A DNA stretch of 16,613 bases from an uncultured Bulleidia sp. GTDB lineage: Bacteria; Bacillota_I; Bacilli_A; Erysipelotrichales; Erysipelotrichaceae. A program made the position numbers and the translations under genes. Shown in pieces: positions 5,635 through 13,024 of the stretch (positions are counted from its first letter, which is position 1; each line of letters starts with the position of its first letter). The stretch is from positions 1 through 16,613 of the forward strand of contig CAKVIS010000039.1 of NCBI GenBank assembly GCA_934754415.1. The letters run 5' to 3'. Below the pieces are notes generated by a model. It was not told the origin of the DNA. It did not search any database and worked only from the letters and a program-made list of their open reading frames with translations.

Positions 5635-5979
5635 ATGTTAAAGAAAAGTATTGCAGCAATCTCTGTGATTGCACTATTAGCCGGCTGTTCAGGTAACAAA
5701 GCCGCAACAACTGCTACTGCAACACCTGAAGCTACTGCAGAAGCAGAAAAAACAATGGCTTATTTTGAAGCTACATACACAGGGGATACAGCACCAGGAA
5801 CAGTGATTGATCAGAACTCTCCATTTACTATTACAGAGTATTATCAGGACGGTTCCTCCAAAGAAGTTGATGGTGGATATGAAGTCCTTAAGGGATGCAC
5901 TTTAGAAGAAGGAAAGTCCGGAAGAGTAGATATTCGTTACAATTCCAAGATTGCAACATTCTATGTAGAAAGTAAGTAA
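5635..5979 (+). CDS. Small lipoprotein with a bacterial Ig-like domain
   Basis: A 114-residue protein with a lipoprotein signal peptide (residues 1-17) ending in the lipobox LLAGC, Cys18 being the lipidated residue. An Ala/Thr-rich linker (about 20-40) leads to one domain of about 65 residues (45-111). Its pattern is TYTGDTAPGTVID, then FTITEYYQDGSSKEV, ending RVDIRYNSKIATFYV, which resembles bacterial Ig-like group 3 (Big_3) domains in a cell-wall context. It is probably anchored on the outer face of the membrane. The ATG has AGAGGGAG 5 bases upstream. The gene stands alone, with a strong terminator after it, between MATE and carAB. No enzymatic residues are visible and the ligand is unknown. 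Confidence 0.8.
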   Translation: MLKKSIAAISVIALLAGCSGNKAATTATATPEATAEAEKTMAYFEATYTGDTAPGTVIDQNSPFTITEYYQDGSSKEVDGGYEVLKGCTLEEGKSGRVDIRYNSKIATFYVESK

Positions 5980-6006
5980 AAAAATAGGGGCAACCCTATT
6001 TTTTAT
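5979..6006 (+). terminator. Intrinsic terminator of the lipoprotein gene
   Basis: AAAAAATAGGG paired with CCCTATTTTTT (arms about 5979-5989 and 5994-6004) around a GCAA (GNRA) tetraloop, with a long T tract. Confidence 0.9.
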
Positions 6007-6023
6007 TTTGGGTGTAATAGGGG

Positions 6024-6052
6024 TTGCAGAAATTGTTAGAGACTGATACTAT
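6024..6052 (+). promoter_or_regulatory. Promoter of the carA-carB-purF operon
   Basis: -35 TTGCAG (6024-6029), 17-bp spacer, extended -10 TGATACTAT (6044-6052). The predicted transcription start near 6059-6060 leaves only a few bases before the ribosome binding site of the leader peptide. Confidence 0.6.
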
Positions 6053-6059
6053 ATCAGTC
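6041..6059 (+). promoter_or_regulatory. Perfect palindrome over the car promoter -10 (candidate operator)
   Basis: GACTGATA (6041-6048), CTA, TATCAGTC (6052-6059): an 8-bp perfect inverted repeat with a 3-bp centre covering the -10 box. It is not a good match to the usual ARG box and the cognate regulator is unknown. Confidence 0.5.
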
Positions 6060-6078
6060 GGAAAGAAGGAGGACGGCA

Positions 6079-6159
6079 ATGAAGATTTGTATCTCAACTA
6101 CATTTCATAACTATGTTCATTACGTTCCTTTTGCTTTTACATTTCTATTTTCTATTTGA
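6079..6159 (+). CDS. Leader peptide of the carA-carB-purF operon
   Basis: A 26-codon frame with a strong AAGGAGG (6066-6072) 6 bases ahead of its ATG. The peptide is rich in Phe and Tyr, encoded mostly by U-rich codons. Bases 6129-6157 contain 20 T out of 29. Its TGA (6157-6159) overlaps the first two bases of the left arm of the terminator hairpin at 6158-6182. A ribosome finishing translation would therefore cover the left arm and prevent the hairpin. This is the layout of the E. coli pyrBI leader, where low UTP slows RNA polymerase in a U-rich stretch and couples it to the leading ribosome, allowing read-through. Phe/Tyr attenuation is less likely given the downstream genes and the lack of a competing antiterminator. 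Confidence 0.7.
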   Translation: MKICISTTFHNYVHYVPFAFTFLFSI

Positions 6160-6190
6160 CAGTTCTTATTTGCTGAACTGTCTTTTTTTT
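6158..6190 (+). terminator. Attenuator of the carA-carB-purF operon
   Basis: GACAGTTC (6158-6165), a 9-base loop, GAACTGTC (6175-6182), then eight T (6183-6190). It is a perfect 8-bp stem and a classic intrinsic terminator placed between the promoter and carA, only 19 bases ahead of the carA start. Confidence 0.85.
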
Positions 6191-6209
6191 GACAAGGAGG
6201 AAGAAGTAT

Positions 6210-7289
6210 ATGAAAAGGTATCTCGTTTTAGAGGATGGCTCTTACTATCAGGGCGAGGCATTAGGCAGCAATTGTTACAGTACAGGTGAATTGGTATTCA
6301 ATACTTCCATGACAGGTTATCAGGAAATCTTTACCGATAACTCTTACTGTGGTCAGATTGTTATGCTGACATATCCATTGATTGGAAACTATGGAATCAA
6401 CAGAGATGATAATGAAAGTCTCGTTCCTGCAGTGTTTGGATTTGTTATGAGAGACTACTGTCCTTTCCCTAGTAATTTCAGAGAAGAAATGCCACTGGAT
6501 GAATATATGAAGGATAAGAAAGTTCCTGGTATTTATGGTATTGATACCAGAGCTATTACAAAGAAGATCCGTTCCATGGGTACACTGAAAGCTTCTTTCT
6601 GTGACAGTGAAGAAGAAATTCCTGCTCTGGTCGCAAAACTGAAGGCAGACAGTTTCCTGCATGATCAGGTGAAAAGAGTATCCACCCGTTCCATGTATCC
6701 AATTCCTGGAAGAGGAAAGAAAGTAGTCATGATGGATTTTGGTGTCAAGTTGTCCATTCAAAGAGAACTGACAAAACGTAACTGTGATCTGGTGGTCGTA
6801 CCTTACAATACGAGCTTTGAAGAAATCATGAGTTTCCATCCGGATGGAGTTATGCTGAGTAACGGGCCTGGTGATCCTGAAGATCTGCCTGAGGTAATCG
6901 AAACTATTAAAAAACTCATTCCACATACTGTGGTGTTCGGTATCTGTCTTGGATGTCAGCTGATTGCTCTTTCTCAGGGAGCTAAGACATACAAACTCAA
7001 ATTTGGTCATCGTGGAGGCAATCATCCTGTTGTGAATCTTGAAACAGGAAAAACAGAAATTACTTCTCAGAACCACGGATTTGCTGTAGATGTGGACAGT
7101 CTTGAAGGCACAGACCTTGTGATGTCTCATCGTGCATTAAATGATGGAAGCTGTGAAGGGGTAAAGCATACAAAGTATCCATGCTTTGCAGTACAGTACC
7201 ATCCTGAAGCCAATGCCGGACCACAGGACAGTACCTATTTGTTTGATAAATTTATTGAAATGATGGATAAGGAGAATGAACATGCCTAG
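6210..7289 (+). CDS. carA: Carbamoyl phosphate synthase small (glutaminase) subunit
   Basis: A 359-residue protein that hydrolyses glutamine and passes ammonia to CarB for carbamoyl phosphate synthesis, feeding pyrimidine and arginine pathways. The N-terminal CPSase small-chain domain (1-150) begins MKRYLVLEDGSYYQGEALG. The C-terminal class I glutamine amidotransferase domain (about 170-355) carries the nucleophile Cys246 in GICLGCQL and the His331/Glu333 pair in HPEANAGPQDS. The ATG at 6210 follows AAGGAGG (6194-6200) with 9 bases of spacing. An upstream TTG in the same frame lies inside the terminator T run and is not credible. It follows a leader peptide and attenuator and overlaps carB by 8 bases, which fits a fixed 1:1 output of the two subunits. 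Confidence 0.97.
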   Translation: MKRYLVLEDGSYYQGEALGSNCYSTGELVFNTSMTGYQEIFTDNSYCGQIVMLTYPLIGNYGINRDDNESLVPAVFGFVMRDYCPFPSNFREEMPLDEYMKDKKVPGIYGIDTRAITKKIRSMGTLKASFCDSEEEIPALVAKLKADSFLHDQVKRVSTRSMYPIPGRGKKVVMMDFGVKLSIQRELTKRNCDLVVVPYNTSFEEIMSFHPDGVMLSNGPGDPEDLPEVIETIKKLIPHTVVFGICLGCQLIALSQGAKTYKLKFGHRGGNHPVVNLETGKTEITSQNHGFAVDVDSLEGTDLVMSHRALNDGSCEGVKHTKYPCFAVQYHPEANAGPQDSTYLFDKFIEMMDKENEHA

Positions 7290-10200
7290 ACGTACAGATA
7301 TTCATAAGATCATGGTTATCGGCAGTGGACCTATCGTTATTGGTCAGGCTGCGGAATTTGACTATGCAGGATCTCAGGCCTGCACCTCTTTAAGAGAAGA
7401 AGGATATGAAGTGATTCTGATTAACTCTAATCCTGCCACAATTATGACAGACTCCACTATCGCTGACAGAGTCTACATTGAACCATTAACTGTAGAATTT
7501 GCAAAACGTGTCATCTTCAAAGAAAGACCAGATGCTATCTTAGGTTCCCTCGGTGGACAGACTGGTCTTAACCTGGTTGTAGATCTTTATAAAGACGGTA
7601 TTCTGGATGACTTTGGAGTAGAAATTCTTGGTACAGATATCAATGCCATTAATAAAGCTGAAGACAGAGATCTTTTCAGATCTTTGATGAACGAACTGCA
7701 TGAACCAGTTCCTGAAAGTGCCATTGTACATACAGTAGAACAGGCAATTGCCTTTGCTCAAAGTGAAGGCTATCCATTAGTTGTACGTCCAGCCTATACA
7801 TTAGGCGGCACAGGCGGCGGTTTTGCACACAATGAAGAAGAATTAAGACATATTACAGAAACAGGCTTAAAGATGTCTCCAGTACATCAGTGTCTGATTG
7901 AACAGTCTATCGCAGGCTATAAAGAAATTGAATACGAAGTTATGAGAGACAGAAACGATAACGCTATCGTTATCTGTAATATGGAAAACGTAGACCCTGT
8001 AGGTATTCATACAGGTGACAGTATTGTTGTAGCACCTGTACAGACTCTGACAGACAGAGAAAATCAGATGTTAAGAAACGCTTCCCTGAAGATTATCAGA
8101 GCATTAGGTATCTGTGGTGGATGTAACGTACAGCTTGCCCTGGATCCTCATAGTTTCAGATACTATGTTATTGAAGTAAATCCACGTGTATCCCGTTCTT
8201 CTGCACTTGCTTCCAAGGCAACTGGCTATCCTATTGCCTCCATCAGTGCAAAACTGGCAGCAGGTTTAACTCTGGATGAAATCAAAAACCCTATTACCGG
8301 TACAAGTTATGCATGTTTTGAACCTGCATTAGACTATATCGTTACCAAGTTTCCAAGACTTCCATTTGATAAGTTTCCTAATGCTGACAGACAATTAGGA
8401 ACACAGATGAAAGCAACCGGTGAAGTGATGTCCATTGGCAGAACTTTTGAAGAATCTTTCTTAAAATCTGTAAGATCTCTGGAAGTAAAGGTGGATCATC
8501 TTGAAAAAGAGGAATTCAAATCATATTCCAAAGAAGAACTGTATAAGAAGATCAAAGGAAGAGATGATGAAAGAATCTTTGCCATTGCTCAATGGTTACG
8601 TAATGGATATTCCATGGAGGAAATTCAGAAACTTACAAATATCGATTATTTCTTCCTGAATCATATCCAGAGAATTCTTGATCTGGAAACAGAAATGAAA
8701 GCTCATCCTCAGGATGCTGAAGTACTCTACAGATTAAAGAGAAACGGTTTCTCTGATAAGTACATTGCAAGAAACTGGAATATAAAAGAAATTGATCTGT
8801 ATCATATGGAACAGAAAGAACACATTGTTCCTGTATACAAGATGGTAGATACATGTGCTGGAGAATTCACTTCTTTAACACCATACTTCTATTCCACTTA
8901 TGAAATGGAAAATGAATCCATTGCATCTGACAGAAAGAAAGTTATCGTACTTGGATCTGGTCCTATTCGTATCGGACAGGGTGTGGAATTTGACTATACA
9001 ACCGTACATACAGTACAGACATTAAAAGAATGTGGTTATGAAGCTATCATCATTAACAATAATCCTGAAACAGTATCCACAGACTTCTCTATTTCCGATA
9101 AACTCTACTTTGAGCCATTAACAGTAGAAGACGTCATGCATGTTGTAGATCTTGAACAGCCTGAAGGTGTCATTGTTCAGTTTGGCGGTCAGACAGCTAT
9201 TAATCTTGCAGCTGGACTTGTAGAACATGGTGTTAAGATTTTAGGTACTTCTCTGGAAGGTATCAACAAAGCAGAAGACAGACATGAATTTGAAAACATG
9301 CTTAATGAATTAGGTATTCCTCAGCCAGAAGGTGAAACTGCTGTCACAGTAGAAAGAGCCCTGGAAATTGCCAATAAGATTACCTATCCTGTTCTTGTAA
9401 GACCAAGTTATGTTCTTGGTGGAAGAGCCATGGAAATCGTGCATAACGATGAAGAGCTCAAAGTATACATGGCTACTGCCGTAAAAGAAATCTCTCATGA
9501 TTCTCCAATCCTTGTAGACAGATATGTATTAGGTAAGGAACTGGAAATCGATGCTATTGCCGATGGAGAAAATGTCTTCATTCCTGGTGTGATGGAACAT
9601 ATTGAAAGAGCTGGTATTCATTCCGGCGACTCTATCTCCGTATATCCTACACAGACTATTTCTCAGCAGGTAAAAGATACTATCATTGACTATGCTATCC
9701 GTATCGGAAAAGGATTCCAGTTTGTAGGTTTATATAACATTCAGTTCATCGTAGACAAAAATGATAAGGTCTATGTTCTCGAAGTAAACCCTAGATCCTC
9801 AAGAACTGTACCTTTCTTATCAAAAATTACCGGAGTTGGGATGTGTAATATCGCAACAAGGTGTATACTAGGGGAATCTCTGGTAGCACAGAACATCGTT
9901 CCTGGATATATGCCAGAGGATACTTCACATGTATATGTGAAGGCACCGGTCTTCTCATTTGCAAAGCTGAGATCTGTAGATACAGTACTAGGACCGGAAA
10001 TGAAATCCACAGGTGAAGCTCTTGGTTGCGATGACTCTTTAGAAAAAGCACTTTATAAAGCACTCATTGCCAGTGGTGTCAAGATTCCTCAATACGGAAC
10101 CGTGTTATTAACTGTTGCGGATGAAGACAAGAAGGATATTCTGGATCTTGCCAGAAGATTCTACCGTATAGGTTATGGCCTGTACGCTACGGCAGGTACA

Positions 10201-10488
10201 GCAGACTTCTTGAACGAAAACGGACTGTATGTTCATAAGACAAAGAAGATCTCTGAAGATGCCGAAGACAATGTCCTGAATCTTATTCAGGAAGGTAAAG
10301 TTGCCTTCGTTATTAACACAAACCACAATCATGATCTTAAAACCAACCAGGATGGATTCCTGATCAGAAGAGTCTCTGCAGAAAATAACATTTCCTGTAT
10401 GACTTCTCTGGATACGGCAAATGCACTGTTAAAAGTGCTGGAATCCAGAAGCTTCTCTGTCTCTACAATGAAGGATATTGATAACTAA
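7282..10488 (+). CDS. carB: Carbamoyl phosphate synthase large subunit
   Basis: A 1068-residue protein of normal length that makes carbamoyl phosphate from bicarbonate, ammonia and two ATP. Two homologous halves are visible, each opening with a GSGPI motif: IMVIGSGPIVIGQAAEFDYA at residues 10-29 and VIVLGSGPIRIGQGVEFDYT in the middle. Each half carries an ATP-grasp domain with EVNPR motifs. The C-terminal 130 residues form an MGS-like allosteric domain, the site where UMP and other effectors usually act. The ATG at 7282 is chosen over 7276 because AAGGAG (7269-7274) then has a normal 7-base spacing. The gene overlaps the end of carA. Sequence is intact with no frameshift. Confidence 0.97.
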   Translation: MPRRTDIHKIMVIGSGPIVIGQAAEFDYAGSQACTSLREEGYEVILINSNPATIMTDSTIADRVYIEPLTVEFAKRVIFKERPDAILGSLGGQTGLNLVVDLYKDGILDDFGVEILGTDINAINKAEDRDLFRSLMNELHEPVPESAIVHTVEQAIAFAQSEGYPLVVRPAYTLGGTGGGFAHNEEELRHITETGLKMSPVHQCLIEQSIAGYKEIEYEVMRDRNDNAIVICNMENVDPVGIHTGDSIVVAPVQTLTDRENQMLRNASLKIIRALGICGGCNVQLALDPHSFRYYVIEVNPRVSRSSALASKATGYPIASISAKLAAGLTLDEIKNPITGTSYACFEPALDYIVTKFPRLPFDKFPNADRQLGTQMKATGEVMSIGRTFEESFLKSVRSLEVKVDHLEKEEFKSYSKEELYKKIKGRDDERIFAIAQWLRNGYSMEEIQKLTNIDYFFLNHIQRILDLETEMKAHPQDAEVLYRLKRNGFSDKYIARNWNIKEIDLYHMEQKEHIVPVYKMVDTCAGEFTSLTPYFYSTYEMENESIASDRKKVIVLGSGPIRIGQGVEFDYTTVHTVQTLKECGYEAIIINNNPETVSTDFSISDKLYFEPLTVEDVMHVVDLEQPEGVIVQFGGQTAINLAAGLVEHGVKILGTSLEGINKAEDRHEFENMLNELGIPQPEGETAVTVERALEIANKITYPVLVRPSYVLGGRAMEIVHNDEELKVYMATAVKEISHDSPILVDRYVLGKELEIDAIADGENVFIPGVMEHIERAGIHSGDSISVYPTQTISQQVKDTIIDYAIRIGKGFQFVGLYNIQFIVDKNDKVYVLEVNPRSSRTVPFLSKITGVGMCNIATRCILGESLVAQNIVPGYMPEDTSHVYVKAPVFSFAKLRSVDTVLGPEMKSTGEALGCDDSLEKALYKALIASGVKIPQYGTVLLTVADEDKKDILDLARRFYRIGYGLYATAGTADFLNENGLYVHKTKKISEDAEDNVLNLIQEGKVAFVINTNHNHDLKTNQDGFLIRRVSAENNISCMTSLDTANALLKVLESRSFSVSTMKDIDN

Positions 10489-10519
10489 AAAGAGAAAAAA
10501 AGAGGATTGGGTTTAACGC

Positions 10520-11998
10520 ATGAAAAACATGATTCATGAAGAATGCGGTGTCTTTGGGATTTATGATCCTACAGGCACAAATGATGTTGCGTCAAGTACG
10601 TATTATGGTCTGTTTGCTTTACAGCACAGAGGACAGGAGTCCTGCGGTATTGCAGTCAATGACAGAGGTGTCATTACATACCATAAAGATGTAGGTCTTG
10701 TCAGAGATGTCTTTACCAAAGAGGAATTAGATAAACTTGGTAAAGGACAGATTGCCATAGGACATACACGTTACTCTACATTTGGCACGGTAAACCGTAC
10801 CAATGCACAACCGCTGGTTGTAAGACATGTGAAAGGACAACTTGCGTTAGCACATAATGGAAATCTGACGAATGCACCGGAATTGCGAGAAAAACTGGAA
10901 TTGCAGGGAGCTATTTTCCATACTACAAATGATTCAGAAATCATTGCGTACGAACTTATACAGGAAAGACTGCATACAAATTCTATTGAAGAAGCAGTTG
11001 AAAATGTTATGGATATACTGGAAGGCGCTTATTCCCTTGTCATTATGTCTCCGGAAAAACTTATAGCCGCAAGAGATATGACAGGCTTCAGACCTTTGAT
11101 TATGGGGAAAATGCCTTCAGGTGAAATCATCTTTACTTCAGAGACATGTGCTCTGGATGCTTTGGGTGCTACATATGTAAAAGATCTGGATGCAGGTGAA
11201 ATTGTTGTGGTAGATAAACATGGTGTAAGATCTGTCACAAGTCATGTACAACCAAAAAAACATATGTGTGTCTTTGAATATGTCTACTTTGCAAGACCTG
11301 ATTCCGTTCTTGAAGGTGTAGGTGTTCATGAAGCACGTATTCAGGCAGGTAAATTACTGGCAAAGGAACATCCTGTAGATGCAGATGTAGTCATTGGTGT
11401 TCCAGATTCCGGTCTGGATGCTGCAGTGGGATTCTCCATGGAAAGCGGTATTCCCTATGAAACAGGATTTGCCAAAAATAAATACATTGCCAGAACCTTT
11501 ATCCAGCCAACACAAGGCCAAAGAGAAAATGCTGTCAGAATGAAACTGAATGTCATTTCTTCTGTAGTCAAGGATAAGAAAGTGGTTATGGTAGATGACT
11601 CTATTGTACGTGGTACTACCAGTGCAAGAATTGTGGCCTTGCTGAAAGAAGCAGGTGCTAAAGAAGTACATGTACGTATTACTGCTCCTCCATTTATCAG
11701 CCCATGTTACTACGGAACAGATATCGATTCTAAAAAGAATCTGATTGCCTGCAAGTATACCGTGGAAGAAACAGCAAAAAAGATTGGAGCAGATTCTTTA
11801 GGATATTTATCTGTAGAAGGTGTAAAAGCCATGGCAGCCAATCCTAAGTGTGATTTCTGTGTAGGATGCTTTACAGAACACTATCCTGCACCAACCCCAT
11901 CCATCACTGAAAAATCTCAGTTTGAAAAGAAAATCAACGTCACTGAAGAAGAAACAGATACTCGTGAAAGAGTACATGGTGACGCCAAAGAATTCTAA
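10520..11998 (+). CDS. purF: Amidophosphoribosyltransferase
   Basis: A 492-residue enzyme of the first committed step of purine synthesis, converting PRPP and glutamine to phosphoribosylamine. The N-terminal Ntn-glutaminase domain has its nucleophile at Cys9 (EECGVFGIYD), so a short propeptide of 8 residues is presumably removed. The PRPP-binding loop VVMVDDSIVRGTTS is at 355-368. Cys250, Cys396, Cys447 and Cys450 match the four ligands of the [4Fe-4S] cluster of the Bacillus-type enzyme. No strong ribosome binding site is seen: AGAGG lies 14 bases ahead, and an alternative ATG is at 10529. The gap to carB is 31 bases with no terminator, so it is probably co-transcribed with carAB. No other pur genes are nearby. 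Confidence 0.96.
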   Translation: MKNMIHEECGVFGIYDPTGTNDVASSTYYGLFALQHRGQESCGIAVNDRGVITYHKDVGLVRDVFTKEELDKLGKGQIAIGHTRYSTFGTVNRTNAQPLVVRHVKGQLALAHNGNLTNAPELREKLELQGAIFHTTNDSEIIAYELIQERLHTNSIEEAVENVMDILEGAYSLVIMSPEKLIAARDMTGFRPLIMGKMPSGEIIFTSETCALDALGATYVKDLDAGEIVVVDKHGVRSVTSHVQPKKHMCVFEYVYFARPDSVLEGVGVHEARIQAGKLLAKEHPVDADVVIGVPDSGLDAAVGFSMESGIPYETGFAKNKYIARTFIQPTQGQRENAVRMKLNVISSVVKDKKVVMVDDSIVRGTTSARIVALLKEAGAKEVHVRITAPPFISPCYYGTDIDSKKNLIACKYTVEETAKKIGADSLGYLSVEGVKAMAANPKCDFCVGCFTEHYPAPTPSITEKSQFEKKINVTEEETDTRERVHGDAKEF

Positions 11999-12009
11999 GA
12001 TTGTATATG

Positions 12010-12057
12010 AAAAGATGTCTTTGTGACTGATGACAGTCATTCAGACATCTTTTCTTT
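12010..12057. terminator. Bidirectional terminator between purF and the LytTR gene
   Basis: Outer stem AAAAGATGTCT (12010-12020) with AGACATCTTTT (12043-12053), inner stem TGACTG (12024-12029) with CAGTCA (12034-12039). It is followed by T-rich sequence on the plus strand and faces the 3' end of the minus-strand regulator gene. Confidence 0.85.
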
Positions 12058-12058
12058 A

Positions 12059-12772
12059 TCAGCGAAGAAGAAACAGATACTTGCGATAGGCTTTAAAAAA
12101 ATCATCTTTTTTAGATCTGCTGATATCCAGATTATGTTTATTTGACAAACATAGGGAGGATGGTGTGACAGCACGAATATGCATCATATTGACAATGGTG
12201 GATTTAGAAACAAAGGTAAAATATTGTGAAGGCATGCTTTTATAAAAAGCATTCAGAGTTTTTCTTTCTTCCAGAATGGTATCATCAACCAGATGCAGAG
12301 AAAGCTTGTTCTTATACGTGTCTATATAGAGAATTTCTTCATAAGGTACAGATATGACTTTTGAATTTGTTACAGACACATAGGAAGGTCTTAAGATGTG
12401 TAGATAGTACAGATATTTAGTTATGGCTGCCTGTAAATCTTCTTCCAGGTGACTGTAACGTATAAAGTAGACAATATTTTTTGCATAAGCTTCAAATACC
12501 CTGTCTTCATTTTTGCTGAGAATCATGATGCTTGTAAAAGGAGATATAGCATTAATGTCATCAATAACAGTATCAATGCAAGACAAAAGCGTATCTTCAA
12601 AAATAAAACAGATGTCCGGAATTTCAGATGGATGAAAGGTGACAGGGAAGGAAATCTCCGGCATATTTTCAAGCAGTAAAAATGGTGGAGAAGCGATAGA
12701 AGACAGATAGTTTTGAATTCTTACAGAATCACCTTCAGAATTTTCTCCAATAATGGAATAAGAAATACTCAT
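12059..12772 (-). CDS. LytTR-family transcriptional regulator with degenerate receiver domain
   Basis: A 237-residue protein of AgrA/ComE size. Residues about 131-235 form a LytTR DNA-binding domain, shown by VPYEEILYIDTYKNKLSLHL (142-161), the VSKSTIVN segment (188-195) and ISRSKK (217-222). The N-terminal 120 residues look like a response-regulator receiver by length and by the SIMILSKNED and YFIRY segments. However, the acidic pair after the first strand is missing, the strand-3 segment ICFIFED puts Phe where the phospho-Asp is expected, and the usual Lys is Arg104. Control by phosphorylation is therefore doubtful, and no histidine kinase is adjacent. The start has GGTGAT 5 bases upstream. 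It is divergent from the secreted-protein operon and probably regulates both directions through the direct repeat between them. Confidence 0.85.
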   Translation of the reverse strand: MSISYSIIGENSEGDSVRIQNYLSSIASPPFLLLENMPEISFPVTFHPSEIPDICFIFEDTLLSCIDTVIDDINAISPFTSIMILSKNEDRVFEAYAKNIVYFIRYSHLEEDLQAAITKYLYYLHILRPSYVSVTNSKVISVPYEEILYIDTYKNKLSLHLVDDTILEERKTLNAFYKSMPSQYFTFVSKSTIVNMMHIRAVTPSSLCLSNKHNLDISRSKKDDFFKAYRKYLFLLR

Positions 12773-12802
12773 ACATAATCACCCACCCTTGATTTTGGGT
12801 TT

Positions 12803-12831
12803 AGTATATCTCTTGCTAAAAAAATCTGCAA
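12803..12831 (-). promoter_or_regulatory. Promoter of the LytTR regulator gene
   Basis: Minus strand: -35 TTGCAG (plus-strand 12826-12831), 17-bp spacer, -10 TATACT (12803-12808). The direct repeat adjoins the -35 box. Confidence 0.5.
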
Positions 12832-12860
12832 CTTATCACATATAGGTGCATCTTGTCACA
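12832..12860 (+). promoter_or_regulatory. Direct repeat, candidate LytTR binding site
   Basis: CTTATCACA (12832-12840) and CTTGTCACA (12852-12860): 9-bp repeats with one difference and a 20-bp period. LytTR regulators usually bind 9-bp repeats about two helical turns apart just upstream of -35. The second repeat ends 6 bases before the plus-strand -35, and the first adjoins the minus-strand -35. The period is one base shorter than the usual 21-22. Confidence 0.6.
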
Positions 12861-12866
12861 GCCTTA

Positions 12867-12896
12867 TTGTGAACGGTGAGGACATGTGCATATAAT
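12867..12896 (+). promoter_or_regulatory. Promoter of the secreted protein/transporter operon
   Basis: -35 TTGTGA (12867-12872), 18-bp spacer, consensus -10 TATAAT (12891-12896). The weak -35 together with upstream direct repeats suggests an activator-dependent promoter. Confidence 0.6.
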
Positions 12897-12922
12897 ACTG
12901 CCAAAGAAAGGAAGGCTTAAAC

Positions 12923-13009
12923 ATGACCGCCAGGTATAAGAATGGAGACAGGATTTCCACTATTGAGAAGATTACATTACGAGCTGTAATTGAAATCAGA
13001 TTTGAATGA
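12923..13009 (+). CDS. Short 28-residue open frame leading the operon
   Basis: An ATG with GGAAGG (12909-12914) 8 bases upstream opens a 28-codon frame that ends in TGA 1 base before the AGGAGG of the next gene. The peptide has several basic and acidic residues (it begins MTARYKNGDR) and no signal sequence or hydrophobic stretch, so it does not look like a classical pheromone precursor. It is the first translatable frame of the predicted transcript, only about 20 bases after the expected start of transcription. It could be a real small protein, a leader that couples translation to the secreted protein, or chance. I do not recognise it. Confidence 0.4.
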   Translation: MTARYKNGDRISTIEKITLRAVIEIRFE

Positions 13010-13024
13010 AAGGAGGTATTTTTG

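Noticed and set aside
6010..6190. T-box, PyrR-binding leader or riboswitch ahead of carA
   Set aside because: No T-box motif, no PyrR-type conserved loop and no known riboswitch core; the predicted transcript is short and mostly coding for the leader peptide.
6079..6190. Phe/Tyr amino-acid attenuator
   Set aside because: The leader has five Phe and two Tyr codons, but there is no alternative antiterminator helix and the downstream genes are not aromatic biosynthesis; U-richness explains the codons better.
12923..13009. Double-glycine pheromone precursor
   Set aside because: The short frame lacks a GG leader motif, hydrophobic segment or signal peptide.
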